Source: Apteryx mantelli
Taxonomy: Eukaryota > Chordata > Aves > Apterygiformes > Apterygidae
Length of the DNA stretch: 64,000 nt
Assembly: GCF_036417845.1 (NCBI RefSeq)
Contig: NC_089994.1
Coordinates: forward strand, 17,936,001-18,000,000
Direction of reading: 5' to 3'
Below the pieces are notes generated by a model. The model was not told the DNA's origin, ran no database searches, and worked only from the letters and a program-made list of their open reading frames with translations. Position numbers and translations under genes: made by a program. Positions 47,901 to 59,304 of the stretch are shown in pieces. Each line of letters starts with the position of its first letter. Positions within the stretch are counted from its first letter, which is position 1.

Positions 47901-50900
47901 TGTGGGGGCGGGAACTGCATGCCACACTGAAGTCCACAATACTTGACTGCTTTGTTTTAGCCAAGGCAGATTTTCTACCAGTGAGACAGGTGCAATAAAA
48001 GCACCAAGTAAATTCCCAACTCTTCTTAATATGTTAAGAGGGGAGAGAAGGATACAAGAAACAGGGTGCACACATAGCCTATTCAAGGGAGGTGTTGTTC
48101 CACCTGCAACCTGCTGTCTCAAGCTCGTGAGATAAGTAAAAGATGATGGAGCAACTCAGCCTAGATAAGAGCTCAATGTAACTTGGTACAGGAGGCTTAA
48201 CAGAGCCACCATCTGTCCATGCATACCCCTCAAACATTTTCAACGGTTTATCTGTGCCCTCTGAAGGCCAGGCAGGTTCCCCAACAATTCGGACAGAGCT
48301 GAAGAACCACTTTTCCTACAAAGGCTGAAAGACCAGGAGGGACATCCTCAGGCGCAATGCCTCTGGCTGACTAACTACCAGAGACAACCCCAGGGCTTCC
48401 AGTGTGGCTGGTCCCACCCAGTCAGTTCTTTACTAGGTAGCCCAAACCTCAATGTCCCCTGGCCAATTTAATTCTGCAGTGAAAATACATAGCTGGAAGG
48501 AGAGTTACACAACTGGATGAAAAAGCGAGCAAATGTTCACTTGATCAATAGGTGTATCACTGATAAAACAGGAAGGAATAAAAGGTAAAGTGGAAACTGC
48601 CTTGACATAACTGACAAGTTACTTGGCTACCAGCTTCCTGAGAATTTAAAAACTAAGGGGCAGGATGCAGGTAGAACTTGCTGGTCATTTATCAACCACT
48701 AAGATAAAAAATAGGAAAATAAAACCCCAAATACCTGTTTTTTTCCCTTACCAAATACTGATTGTAGCGTGCCCAAAGATCCGGCACAAGGCAGTTCTCA
48801 GCCAAAGCCCTCTCATAGATCAACTGAATGCGAGCTGGATCACCTGCTTTCATTTCAAAATCAATATAGGCTTGATATTCTGCTAGCTTCGGTGTTTCAG
48901 CACTCAGCTATAAGACAAACAGGGATACAGAAAATAAACATCTTCCAAACAAAGCATGATTCAAGCAGTTCAATTCTCACTCATCATGCAAAATGATCTC
49001 ATGCAAATTCCAAACAAGAGCTTGGCCTCTAAGCATCAACAGCTTTGTTAGGGTTTCAGTTTTGGGAACTATATTCCAGCTTTTGATTTTCACAGCTCTC
49101 TGAATACCATCCTGGTTCTAAAGCCAGGTTCAGATCCCTACTTATTCCTCTTAGCCCAGCATATATGTCAAGCCCTGAAGAAACCACCACAGAACTAAAA
49201 CATGTACCTTCGGTTTGGCTGACACAGTACAGTGAATAGATGATCCTGTTTCTATAGTTTCCAATATATGATTGTTAAGTTTCTTGCACACTGCTCACAA
49301 TTAAGAGTCACCTAGTAATATTCAGAGAGCTACTTTATCTCCATGACTAGAGACAAAATCATGCCAAAGCAACTTATTAACTCTTAGTCTTAAAAGAAGG
49401 TATAAATAAGAGTTACCAGTGCCTCTTCATAAGGTTTACACTTCTCCAGTTGCTGCAGGGCCTTTTTGTAGTTCTTTATTATTGCTTCTGGTATTGGATC
49501 TTCTGACCATTCCTCATATTCAGCATACGAAGATTCCATATCTATTAATGCAGACACAAAACCCCATCACTAACACATTCATTGGACTAAGTAATCAGAA
49601 TTCAACCTATGTTTGATGCTAACACATATGCGTATTTGTGTTTATGCTTTCATATCTTTACTGCACGCTTAAAGGGTTCAAATATTTCATCTAATACAGT
49701 GCGTTCTAAAACAAACTCGGGACGAGTTACTTTAAAGCTAATGGTTTGATTTAGAAAACCAGAGTGGCAAGACTCCCAGAGTTTTAAAGAAAGAGACCAT
49801 CCCAAATTCTTTCAATATATAAATGAAGCCAAAGAATTGTGCTTAACTTTTTCCTATAAGCATGTAAAGAGGCAAGAAGAGAGACCCAGGAAACTGAAAG
49901 TATGAACCTGATATGCAAGACAGGCAAATGTCATTGATTAAGCCACAGAAACACTAGAGTGGCACTTGTCGTGACACTATCAAAAGAATAACAACAACTA
50001 ATGCTTGCCTCACCATAAGACAGCTTATCCATGTCATGTTTCCAAGTGCCCAGGCTCTTACCTAACAGTGGGATCCCCAGCTGGCGCCTGAACAGCGTGT
50101 GGATCTTCTCAAGCTGGCTGCAGAGCATCTGCTGCTGCTCGGGCGACGGAACGCTGCCAGGAGCCGGCTACAAACAAAAGGATTGAAATTTAACCAGTTC
50201 CCTCAACCCCAAGCTGATGAACATGAGGGGATATTGTTTATGCAGCAGGGAACTGGGCTCCAAATGACAACTTGATCCTTACAGAGCAGACAGAGCAAAC
50301 TGGCATCTCGGGTGACAACTGTAAAAGCTAAAACCTGGAAGTTGCTAGATTCAGAATTTGGATGAATGCAAAAAGCATTCCTTACTGAAAGCTGACACAT
50401 ATATAGCGAAATAATAACCCCCAAATATGGCACATGACCATGCCATTTCACAAACCCATGGGCTGCCAGATAGGTTTTCAATAAGTTATTTGTGCAAGCA
50501 CCAGATTTAAAACTTCCAACTTTCTTTCCATTTATGAAAGGGAGAAAAGGTGTTCTCCAGTTACTCTCTTGTTAGAGCTTCATTAGTGACTGGTTAACTT
50601 CCACATCTTACGTAGTAAACCATCAAGAAATAGGAATACTGATGTTCTGACCACCTTGTATTTTTTGCGGACTTCGAACCTGTATGTGCCACAAATAGTA
50701 TACTATAACCAAAAAGCCACAGAGGGTGAAATAATAAATGAATTCCAAGCTGAAGTAAAAAGACAATTATCATCTTTACATTTCTAGACTACATGGCTAA
50801 ATATCGAATGGCAAGAACATTACTGTTTAATAATGAAGTTACTTAATTTAAAGCTATTCTTGCCAGTTCAAGCTAAAGCAACACACTTTTACTTCTGGAT

Positions 50901-53900
50901 ATGAGATTTTTACGATCTTGTTTAAACACAGATCTATCACTGTATCATCTAAATGCACAAACATTTTTCCTAGACCAGAGGATCAGTGTCCTAGAGTTGA
51001 TCAGAAACAATTAATTAAGTGAGACTGCTTCCTCTTTCTAGGAAGAGACTGATGCTGGAGCAGCACAAGATGACTACAGAAGCCTATTCCCACCACTCAT
51101 TACTTACAAGAGCCCAGGAAACCGGCCTTACCTGTGCTGTTTCCAATATGGCATTCTCAAACTCACGGTATGCTTCCCATAACGCTGTTCCTTTTGTCAC
51201 ATGCAGTCCAACAGCAGTTAATGCTCTCTCAAATATTGAACGAACTTTCTCAATTCCTCCTTCCTGTCCAATGCCACCAATTGAATACTGGGCATATTCC
51301 AACCAAATTTCAGGACCTAAAAAGATTTGTGAGAAACAGATAACCTAATCCCCTCAAAAAAGAAAAAAAAGAAAAAGCAAAAACAAAACACACCTCTATT
51401 TCCTGAACACCTATCACTCACAGCATACAAACAGACCGAGATATATGAATTGTCCTTATCATCCAATGTAGGGAAAAATATATATATATATTCTAGGCAC
51501 TTGTATCAGCACCAGCAGCTAAAGTTTCTCTTCTGAAAGAAATCACTGCTGTGATCATTACTGACTGACACTGACAGGCTCCTATATGCCACCTCTGGCA
51601 TGCAAGCTACATTAAAGAGGTACATCGAGACTGCCCAACAGCCGCTTCACCTCTCTCAAGCCTGTGCACAGAGCTGGGACCACGAAGCTGTCACACTCCT
51701 ACAGAACTCAGAGCTGAAGGTAGGTCCTTCTTCTCTTCCCAGACTCCCATAACTGCCTGCTCAGCCACTGCTTAAGCAGCAGAATTGTGAAGGCAAGGAG
51801 GACATGTCAGAATAGCCTTAGCTTGCCCAGCACCCATCCCAACAACAGCAGCACTTGAGCAAATCAAAGACCCCAGTAGAGATGATCAACCAATAGATGT
51901 TAGACTGCAAAACTCAATTTCCATAAAAAGAGCAACCCATTTAGCAGATCCCAACTACCTCCTCTCTGTTCCTCTCTACATTCCTTCTTCCTGAACTATC
52001 AGAAACACCCTGCAATGTCAGCTGCCCTCGTGCAGTAATGTGACATTTTATGTGTAGCTTCTGCAAGTGATTTTCCTCCAATGCTACCAAGTCCCCTCTA
52101 CTACTCACTTCAGGCTACGTGGTTTCAGCATCTCCCCACAATGCCCCAAAAGAATAAGGTTATTCAATGCTTTAGCTTGGCACACGGCAGCAGTGAGGTC
52201 CTGACAAATGGAGAGACAAGGCACCACGTACTTCCCTCCTTTTTAATGGAAAGGACCAGAGACTAGCACTGCAGCATGGTAAGGGTTACCTATTCAGCAG
52301 GGTTTTGAAATGCTGTCTCCAAGGCAGTATCTGTGACCTGTTCTGAAAGAGCTGTCACATGGTGGAAACAGCAGTAAGGACAGCAGTAAGTAGCACAGAA
52401 AACAACTGTCGAAGCTAGCCTTTTAAAAGCATTCTTCTTCCAAAAAGGAAGAGCTAAAGAACCCATAATGGGTAACACAGAAGGCATTGTCTGCAGGTAA
52501 GAAGTTTATGAAAAGCCAAAAAAAAAGCATGCATAATACTTGCTAGTTTTTGAAATCAGAGAAGTGTAAAAAATGCATTTACAACTTTCTGCAACATTCT
52601 TTTAGAAAAACTTAGAGACTGCAGTGGTACATAAGTCTTCTCTTTAAACAGCCTTTAACTCCTATGCTACAGAAAAACTGAGGACTACTTCACACTCATA
52701 GTTTTGATCCAATTTCTGCATTATAACAGAAATAACAAAAGGAAGAAACTTTCCTGGAAGTAGAAAGCCATAATCGGAATGCAACACTATACATTTTGTG
52801 GGATATATTAACTTACAGATGTAGTCCTTCACAGCTCTCTCAAATAGCTCATAAACCTTCTCTCGCTCAGAGCTTTCAGAAGCCATTTTTATCTCATCCT
52901 TCAACCAGTCCAGCCAAATTTCTGAAAGCAAAAAGTTTAGAATGCATCACCACCATTCAGAAAGATTAAGTTAAATCCACTTGTTGAATTTTTTAGTCAG
53001 TTTTTAAAACAGACTCCTTAAAAAGACGGAGGGAGGGAAGGGGGAGAAGAGAGTGAGTTTGGCCTCCACAATTAATCATGATTAATTTCAATGAAAAGTC
53101 TGGTACAGACTTTTCCAACTTGGTACTAAACAAGTACGTTTGTATTTAGAGAGAGCAGAAGTTGCAAACATTGATTTATCAACACCTTGGGCAGAGGATC
53201 AGTGTGGTGTCAGTAACCAAAGAGGCATAAAGAGGTACATCTTTCCTGAAACTTTAAGAACAAAAAAACAACAGCACAGAAAACCCCCACCAGTAACCAA
53301 CATCAGAGGCTGCAGAGTTCCTGATGCATAGAGGGGAAACCCTCCCCTGCCTATGCTAAAAGGAAAGTGGCAGAAGAGCCTCTGAAATGTTTACACCACC
53401 TCTGAGTTTGTTATGAATTAAAAAAATAAATAAATAAAAATAAAAAAACCCTTTCAAGGGCTATCTACTGCTTCCACTAAAACAAATTGCACAGGCAGGC
53501 AACAAAAATATTAACTTTTGACAGTCTGTCTAGGCTTCGAGTCACATTCATGGAATAAATGACTAGAGCCATTTCCATGCTGCCATCCCACAGCTGTATG
53601 TTACCAACCCCATAGCAAAGTGGGCACAAGCAAACATGCGCCTGCTCCTGGGCTGAAGCAGATCACACTCTGGCAGCAAGCCATCTTCATCAGCAGCTTC
53701 GGCAAACAGACCCTAAACTGGAGTAGCTGAGCACGCACACACGTGTGCGCACACATGCACACGCACCCTCCCACCAGTTCCAGCATAGAGCAGTAGCCTC
53801 TGGCAGAGGACAGTGTAGGCAGCTGCGAGCAGTAAAAGCTTGAATTCTGGCAGTGCGTCTGCCAGATCCCAAGGTCAACACTGGCCATCAACACCAGCAT

Positions 53901-55419
53901 TGTTCAGAGTTTAAAGAGTCCCTGATCTGTTCTTTCAGACTTGTTTGGTCTGAAACAACAGTGTCAAGACCTGACAAACACATTATTTCACTACTGAAAC
54001 AACGGCGTTTCACACAGATGACGCTTAAATAGCATTGGCTGCAACGTTAGCTGAAGATGTTCTATACCTTCAGTAAGCGGAAAGAGTTCACTCATCTTCT
54101 GACGAGCTCTTCTGAGCTTTACCAGCTCTCCCTCCTGGCGGAGCAGTTTTATCAGATCCAAGTGACAGTTGTAATCAAAAGCATTGATAGAAAGCTTAAA
54201 AGAAAAAGAAAAGTCTTTTTCAAGCACTGTTAAGCAATGGACCTGTAGAAGTCAAAAAACAGCTAGCAGAACACAACACCATACTTTTTTTTTTTTCCAA
54301 GCATGTGAACATCATCATCTGTTCACGCAGGAGAGACAAAACCTATTTTCCCACACAGGGCAGTGCCAAACTTCACTACTGTTTGCAAGATGCTTTCAGG
54401 TCATAAAATTAATAAAAAAATGCTGCCAAGTTAAACAAATCTTTAAAGTTAAGCTTTTAGAGTTAAAAGCTACTGTTGAATAGCACAAACACTGAGGTCA
54501 GGAGCACAGGACTACTGGTTGCAAAAATTGACCAAAGCTGTCATTTCCATCGGGAAATGGGATAGCACGCACCTAAACAGTGCTAATCTCACCATTCTTA
54601 CACAAAGCAGATATTAACCAGAGAGCTTTCCTCAATAAAGAAGCGTTTTCAAAATGTTTTTGTTTCTTCAATGGCAAAAGCAAACAAACAAACCACACAG
54701 ACAGCAAGAAGAGCTTTTCAATGAACGAAGCTGTTCATTCACCAAGGCTCTCCGCAGCAGTCTTTTTGAAAGAATCCCCCTCCCCCAAAAAACAACCAAC
54801 CTCCCCCCCCACACGCACTTCAGACTCCAAACACTCCTGTCTGAACAAATCTCAGCACCGCACTACGTGAGTAAATTTTCTCAGTACCGCTGCGGATATT
54901 TCACTAGTTAGTCACAAAAAGGAAAACCACAGCGCAGGTGGGCTCCGCGCCCAGAGAGGAGACGCCAGCTCCCAGGGACGAGCCCTTCCCGGGGAGCCCG
55001 GGCGCAGCCACCCCTCTCCCCCGGGGCGCCCGCAGCCGCCCGCCGCCGCCGCGTCTCTCCGGGCAACGCGTGCGGCGGAGGCGGGCCGCCCGCGCAGGGG
55101 CCGGCCCGGGCGGGCGGCGGCGAGGCCTCGGCCGCTTCCCCACCGGGGCCGGGAGACGCTCCTCGCCCGGGGCCGGGCCGAGGGGCTGCCCGCCACCCCC
55201 TCCTCACACGCCGCCGCTTTACCCGGGCCTCACCTGCTCCTCCAGCCGCTGGATCTCGGCCTCATTCTCCTTCTCCTCATCCTCGCCGTCGCCCGACGAG
55301 TCCGAGTCGCCCTCATCCTCCGAGTCGCCCCCCGACTCGGGATCGCCCTCTGGCAACCGCTTCTTCTTCTCCTCCTCTGCCGCCGCCGCTGCAGCCGCCT
55401 CGGCTCCCGCCGCCGCCAT
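38721..55419 (-). CDS. SART3: SART3 (p110/Tip110), U4/U6 snRNP recycling factor
   Basis: Nineteen coding exons, read on minus as: 55419-55234, 54194-54068, 52921-52817, 51316-51132, 50167-50062, 49541-49417, 48907-48752, 47670-47532, 47123-47016, 46646-46569, 46349-46291, 45096-44987, 44704-44592, 44163-44087, 43683-43515, 42754-42303, 41555-41403, 39711-39524, 38901-38721. All junctions are GT-AG and in phase, giving 938 aa (human 963). SART3 is a nuclear RNA-binding protein that reanneals U4 with U6 snRNA after splicing. It has an acidic N-terminus, HAT repeats (about 63-558), a basic nuclear signal (559-614), two RRMs (about 678-850) and a C-terminal LSm2-8-binding motif. The start is fixed by an in-frame TAG 24 nt upstream and a strong ATAAGATGG context. 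The N-terminus is shorter than in human. Confidence 0.97.
39524..41555 (-). CDS. SART3: SART3 exons 17-18: RRM2
   Basis: Exons 41,555-41,403 and 39,711-39,524 encode RRM2 with RNP2 LFISGL (about residue 778) and RNP1 KGLAYVEY (about 815-822), followed by AISNPP and a Pro-rich tail. Both junctions are canonical. RRM2 contributes to U6 snRNA binding. The 1.7-kb intron between the exons holds no recognised gene. Confidence 0.94.
42303..42754 (-). CDS. SART3: SART3 exon 16: linker and RRM1
   Basis: Encodes residues 615-765. After EQPSKRHK (conserved with human EQPSKRR) and a poorly conserved linker comes RRM1, with RNP2 (VFVSNL, about residue 681) and RNP1 (RGYCYVEF, about 721). The acceptor is a NAGNAG tandem (CAGCAG on minus, 42,760-42,755). 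Using the upstream AG starts the exon at 42,757 and changes Glu to Ala-Glu. The downstream AG matches the human protein and was chosen. Confidence 0.93.
43515..43683 (-). CDS. SART3: SART3 exon 15: lysine-rich nuclear localisation region
   Basis: Encodes residues 559-614: an EKEAALAKLEEEKAEQRK coiled-coil-like stretch, a KKASKKAKKTR basic cluster expected to be the nuclear localisation signal, then an acidic EDDDEGEWGQEEE tail. The donor is GAAG/GTAAAA. Confidence 0.93.
44087..54194 (-). CDS. SART3: SART3 exons 2-14: HAT-repeat domain
   Basis: Thirteen small exons encode residues about 63-558, the half-a-TPR (HAT) repeats that dimerise the protein and bind U4/U6 factors and USP15/USP4 in mammals. 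Clear repeat cores are EIWLDWLKDEI, PEIWLEYAQYSIGGIG, ALWEAYREFENAI, YVEIWQAYLDYLRRR and NMWLEYYNLER. Exon 5 (50,062-50,167) carries PAPGSVPSPEQQQMLCSQLE, which looks longer than the human protein as I recall it. Introns hold simple repeats: an 18-G run at 44,472-44,489, TA runs near 51,480, an A/T-rich run near 53,420 and a CA/GT-rich patch at 53,733-53,766. Confidence 0.93.
55234..55419 (-). CDS. SART3: SART3 exon 1: acidic N-terminus
   Basis: Sixty-two codons: an alanine run, then a Glu/Asp/Ser-rich segment (GDSEDEGDSDSSGDGEDEEK) ending in EIQRLEEQ, the piece conserved with mammals. The donor is CAG/GTGAGG at 55,233-55,232. The CpG-rich DNA makes overlapping open frames on both strands. 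Confidence 0.95.
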
Positions 55420-56620
55420 CTTATGCAGCTCCCTTCGCAGCTAGCGCCGCTCCGCCAGCCGACGGGGCTGCCTGCGCCGCGCCTGAGCCGCCGCCGCGCA
55501 CTGCCGCCCGGCAAACCCTGAGGGGAGAGGGGCGAGCCGCCGCCGCCCGCACGGCCCCGCGCTCCGCCGCGCACCGGCGCCGCTCCCCGCCGAGCGGCTC
55601 CAGGCCGCCCTCCTTGTCGGCGGCTGCGAGGAGCAGGCATCGCTGCGGCTACCTCGGGCCCTGGCCGCCAGGGGGCCTCCGAGAAGGTCCGCCCGCGCCC
55701 GGAGCGTGCGTGCGCCGCGGGTCCGCCATGTTGAGTGTGGCGGCTGCGCCCCGCACATGGTGCCTGGCGGAGGGCCCGGCCCCGCCCCGGCCGCCAAAGG
55801 CTGCTGCGCCACACTTCGCGATTGAAAAAAAAAAAAAAAAAAGCTAATAGCTAGAATCAGCGTTTTATTTATCATTCATTTTAGCGACAGTGACAGAGTT
55901 CTTGAAGAGAGCCTTCAGCGTTCGCTCTATTTACAAGATGGCTTTTGTCACATCTGGGTTGTATCACTGACGCATTACGCGAGGCGATGAGATAACAGCG
56001 TTTGCTCGGCGCTCTATCTCGCCCGAGCACATGCTCCGTATGCCGTCTGCAAAGCTGAAATACGAAACTTTCCTACCACCAGCAAAGCATACCTGAGAGC
56101 AACAACACAGCAAAAACAGGGGTGATACGGCAATTTGATTGAGCCTAGCTACTGTGTCACCGAAATCGGGGGCCTTTTGGTAACATCTGGACAAACCTCT
56201 TGTTAGAGGGCACAGAGGGGCCGCGGGTAACTGTCAGGGACATAACCGTCGATTGAGTATTTAGGATACACCTAAATCTACAGAACAGCCAGTGCCGCGG
56301 GTGCAGAAACGTCCGGGGAGTGCTAATAAACGAGGGTGGAGAGGCTCTCCCGGAGCCTCCAGGCACGGGCGGCCTGCGCCATTTCTGACAGGCGTCTGTC
56401 CGACCTGTTCGCACAGGCCCGTAACGAGAGCGGCTCCCCGCTACACAACCCCCCCCCCCGACGGCTCCTCACACACCCGACGGCCGCGCGCCCCCCACAG
56501 CGCGGTGCGTAACGGCCGCAACGGCCTTCGCGGCCCCGCCCCCGCGCAGGGGGCGGGGCGCCCGCCCGCGCGAGCCTATAAAAGGGCGGCGCCGCGAGAC
56601 CCGCCCCCGCGCAGACCAAG
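55420..56620. promoter_or_regulatory. Divergent SART3/ISCU promoter region
   Basis: 1.2 kb between the two start codons. CpG-island DNA lies on both sides (55,440-55,800 and 56,390-56,620), with an AT-richer centre at 55,820-56,290 that starts with an 18-nt A run (plus). YY1-type CCGCCATNTT words occur at 55,413-55,422 (over the SART3 ATG), 55,723-55,733, and, as AAGATGGCGG, at 56,618-56,627 (over the ISCU ATG). A CCGCCAGGGGGC CTCF-like word lies at 55,665. GC boxes lie near 56,534 and 56,549. The central minus frame (55,964-56,194) matches nothing I know. Confidence 0.65.
56577..56584 (+). promoter_or_regulatory. TATA box of ISCU
   Basis: TATAAAAG flanked by GC-rich sequence, 44 nt before the ISCU start codon, with GC boxes (GGGGGCGGGG) just upstream. 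The start site is thus expected near 56,607, leaving a very short leader of about 15 nt. Confidence 0.7.
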
Positions 56621-58715
56621 ATGGCGGCGCTGAGGGCGGCGGGGGCCGCGCTGCTGCGGCCCGGTCGCGGCGAGGCGGCGGCGAGGTTGGGCTACCACAA
56701 GAAGGTGAGGAGGGGGGCGGCGGCGGCGGGGGGCGCCGCGGTGGCGGCCGTTGGCGGCGGCCGTTGGTGACGCGGTGCCCGCGCGCAGGTGGTGGACCAC
56801 TACGAGAACCCGCGCAACGTCGGCTCCCTCGACCGCAACGCCAAGAACGTGGGCACCGGCCTGGTGGGCGCCCCCGCCTGCGGTGACGTCATGAAGCTGC
56901 AGGTGAGGGGGAGGGGCGACCCCCGCCGCCCTGGTTGCGGGAGGGGGGGGAGGGGTCGCCCCGCGCCTGCGCGTGACCTTGAGGCTCCTCGGCCGCGGCG
57001 GGGCCTGCTGCGGCCTGGGCCCCCCCCGGGGCCGGGCCTGGTCCCTCTCCGCCCCCCCCCAGAGCCCGGGCCGGCCTTGTCCCCACTCCCCGGGGCGCGG
57101 GGACGAGGCAGGCGCTTCCCGATCCCCTCCCCGAGGGTGGTTCAGGGGCGCCTGGCGAGGCAGAGCCGGTCCCTGAGGCGCCGCCGCCGTTCCCGCAGGT
57201 GGAAGTGGATGAGAACGGGAAGATCGTCGATGCCCGTTTCAAGACGTTCGGCTGCGGATCGGCCATCGCTTCCAGTTCGCTGGCTACTGAGTGGGTTAAA
57301 GGGAAAACGGTAAGGGTCCCTGTCAAGGCGATACTGTGGAAAGCATTTAAAGTTTCAAGCCTGCTCTGTGTGGGGACCACGTAGGAAACAGAGGCCTGGA
57401 AAGCACCAGGTATAATTCGTGCCATGTGGTGCAGTAGCTTAGAAAGCAGCGACTGAGAACTTTGTCCCTGTCAGTGGCCTGGCTTCTGGGGCAATAGCTG
57501 TCTATTTCAAGAACCTGCACTAGTCTGCAGAGAAACACTTTGTGGGTTATACAGCAGAAAAAAACAGATACTGATCATGAGATCTGGGGAGGGGAAATCT
57601 GTAATGGTATTTTCAGATTACTTATCCCCTTTTTCTACAAGTTTAACAAGGATCGTGTTTCTGTATTGTGAGAAAACATAAAGAAACTTAGAACAGTTCC
57701 TTACAGTCATGCTCATGTATGGCTGCACTTTTTGGAAGATGTATAGTTTTGCCTAATGTTTTACAGAGTTTAATGGAAAATGTTGCCTTGGTCTTAATGT
57801 TTATGTGAGAACTGCAGGTCATTTTATGTATCAATAACACTAGTGTGTTTCGGTTAGTTAACACCACTGCTCAACTTGAGATGTTCCTTAAATTTGTTAC
57901 TTGGCAGGCACAGAAGAAAATGGGGTAGATGTTGAGGGGCTTTCTCATGTTAGCATGTTATCCAGCATCCTTTGCTGCCAATGGCAGTTGAGATATTCTT
58001 CTGTGTGGATTCCGTTGGCCTCTGTAGCCTTAAAGCAATTTTCTGGCAAATACATTTGGAGCCTGTACTATACTGGTATATATTATAGTCTGTATTATAC
58101 TGTATTAGACTAGTGACTTCATGCTAACTGTATGTTTCAGGTTGATGAAGCTTTGAAGATCAGGAACACAGATATTGCTAAAGAACTTTGCCTTCCTCCA
58201 GTCAAACTGCACTGCTCTAGTAAGTAAAGGATTAACTATTAAAGTCCAAACACAAGCTTGTGTGAATAAGACTTCTGGCAATAGCACAATGCTTCCCAAT
58301 GTTATTATCCAAATAAAGTATTTGTACATGGAACAACTAAGGCTGGTCTGCAAGAGAAAGTAGCTTATATTCAGGCTTTGGGGTGACATTTAGAATTTTC
58401 AGGTCTCTCTCATCTTTTTGATTGTGTGTGGCTCAGAAGACAGGTGATAATAAAACATTTGACTTCTGACTTTCTACTTCTAAAATATTGACCCTGTTCT
58501 CAAACTCTTATGCTAACTTCTGCAGAGTTTACTGCTGCTGGTTTTACCACGTATTCTGTTCTAAATGATTTTTCAGCTTCTTTGAAACGTTCATAAAACC
58601 TTGTTTTGTTTTTTTTGTAGTGTTGGCTGAAGATGCAATCAAGGCAGCCTTGGCTGATTATAAGTTGAAGCAGGATCCAAAGAAGGAAGAGTCAGAGAAG
58701 AAAAACAATGCCTAA
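56621..58715 (+). CDS. ISCU: ISCU, mitochondrial iron-sulfur cluster scaffold
   Basis: Five coding exons: 56,621-56,704, 56,789-56,902, 57,199-57,309, 58,141-58,219 and 58,621-58,715, all GT-AG and in phase, give 160 aa (human 167). ISCU is the scaffold on which the NFS1-ISD11 desulfurase, frataxin and ferredoxin build 2Fe-2S clusters in the mitochondrial matrix. HSPA9/HSC20 then pass the cluster on. Seen: an Arg/Ala-rich presequence (about residues 1-24), cluster ligands Cys59 (GAPACGD, with Asp61), Cys85 (FGCGSA) and Cys128 (LHCS), and the chaperone-binding LPPVK at 121-125. The mature part is almost identical to human, with a C-terminal extension NNA. Introns 1 and 2 are short and GC-rich. 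No defect seen. Confidence 0.97.
57719..57835 (+). repeat. Direct repeat copy A, ISCU intron 3
   Basis: 117 bp starting ATGGCTGCACTTTTTGGAAG and ending TATGTATCAAT. It recurs 1.3 kb downstream at 59,020-59,134, identical by eye except for a 2-nt difference (TTTATGTGAG against TTTGTGAG). Flanks are unrelated. Confidence 0.9.
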
Positions 58716-58814
58716 ATGGACTGTAGAGCTTGTTCTCATTCCACTTAAATTTGCAGTGCAATTACTCTAGCTTATTAGTAGGATTCTGTGCACTACTAAA
58801 TGAAGCTGTAAGAT

Positions 58815-58822
58815 ACGCACAA
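58815..58822 (+). promoter_or_regulatory. miR-210 8-mer seed site in ISCU 3' UTR
   Basis: ACGCACAA is the perfect 8-mer complement of the miR-210-3p seed, about 100 nt after the stop. ISCU is an established hypoxia target of miR-210 in mammals, so the site fits a conserved control of mitochondrial Fe-S assembly. Confidence 0.7.
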
Positions 58823-59019
58823 CTTATGCACAATGTGTCGCTGTTCCATGTGTGTTAAGACACTCTTGTAGTGCTTAAGTGACTGGAATGTGGGTATTTC
58901 AGCAGCCTGTATCCTGTCATGACTGTTTTTTGAAATATTTGGGTGAAGGAGACTGCTTAACTGCAGAGAACTCTAGTGGCTTCTTTCAGAAGTGAAAATC
59001 CTGATGTTCCGGTGCTGGA

Positions 59020-59134
59020 ATGGCTGCACTTTTTGGAAGATGTATAGTTTTGCCTAATGTTTTACAGAGTTTAATGGAAAATGTTGCCTTGGTCTTAATG
59101 TTTGTGAGAACTGCAGGTCATTTTATGTATCAAT
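59020..59134 (+). repeat. Direct repeat copy B, ISCU 3' region
   Basis: 115 bp nearly identical to 57,719-57,835 in intron 3, with the same orientation. A 2-nt deletion is the only difference seen. Confidence 0.9.
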
Positions 59135-59304
59135 GCGGTATACAAATGCAGAGCAGTTCATCTGTCTGCAAACTACAGCTGTGTCAGAAGTTTCATTTCA
59201 CAATGTGGGACCTGTTCCCTCTCATGCACTTTCCCCTGTGCTCAGTTCCTCCTCTCTGGGAGGTAGTGGGACCTTTCAACACTGAAGTGGGAGGGCAGGA
59301 ACAG

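Noticed and set aside
55964-56194. 76-codon minus frame preceded by an acceptor-like sequence between SART3 and ISCU
   Set aside because: Unrecognised protein, no partner exon found. It may merit a search but cannot be supported as a gene.
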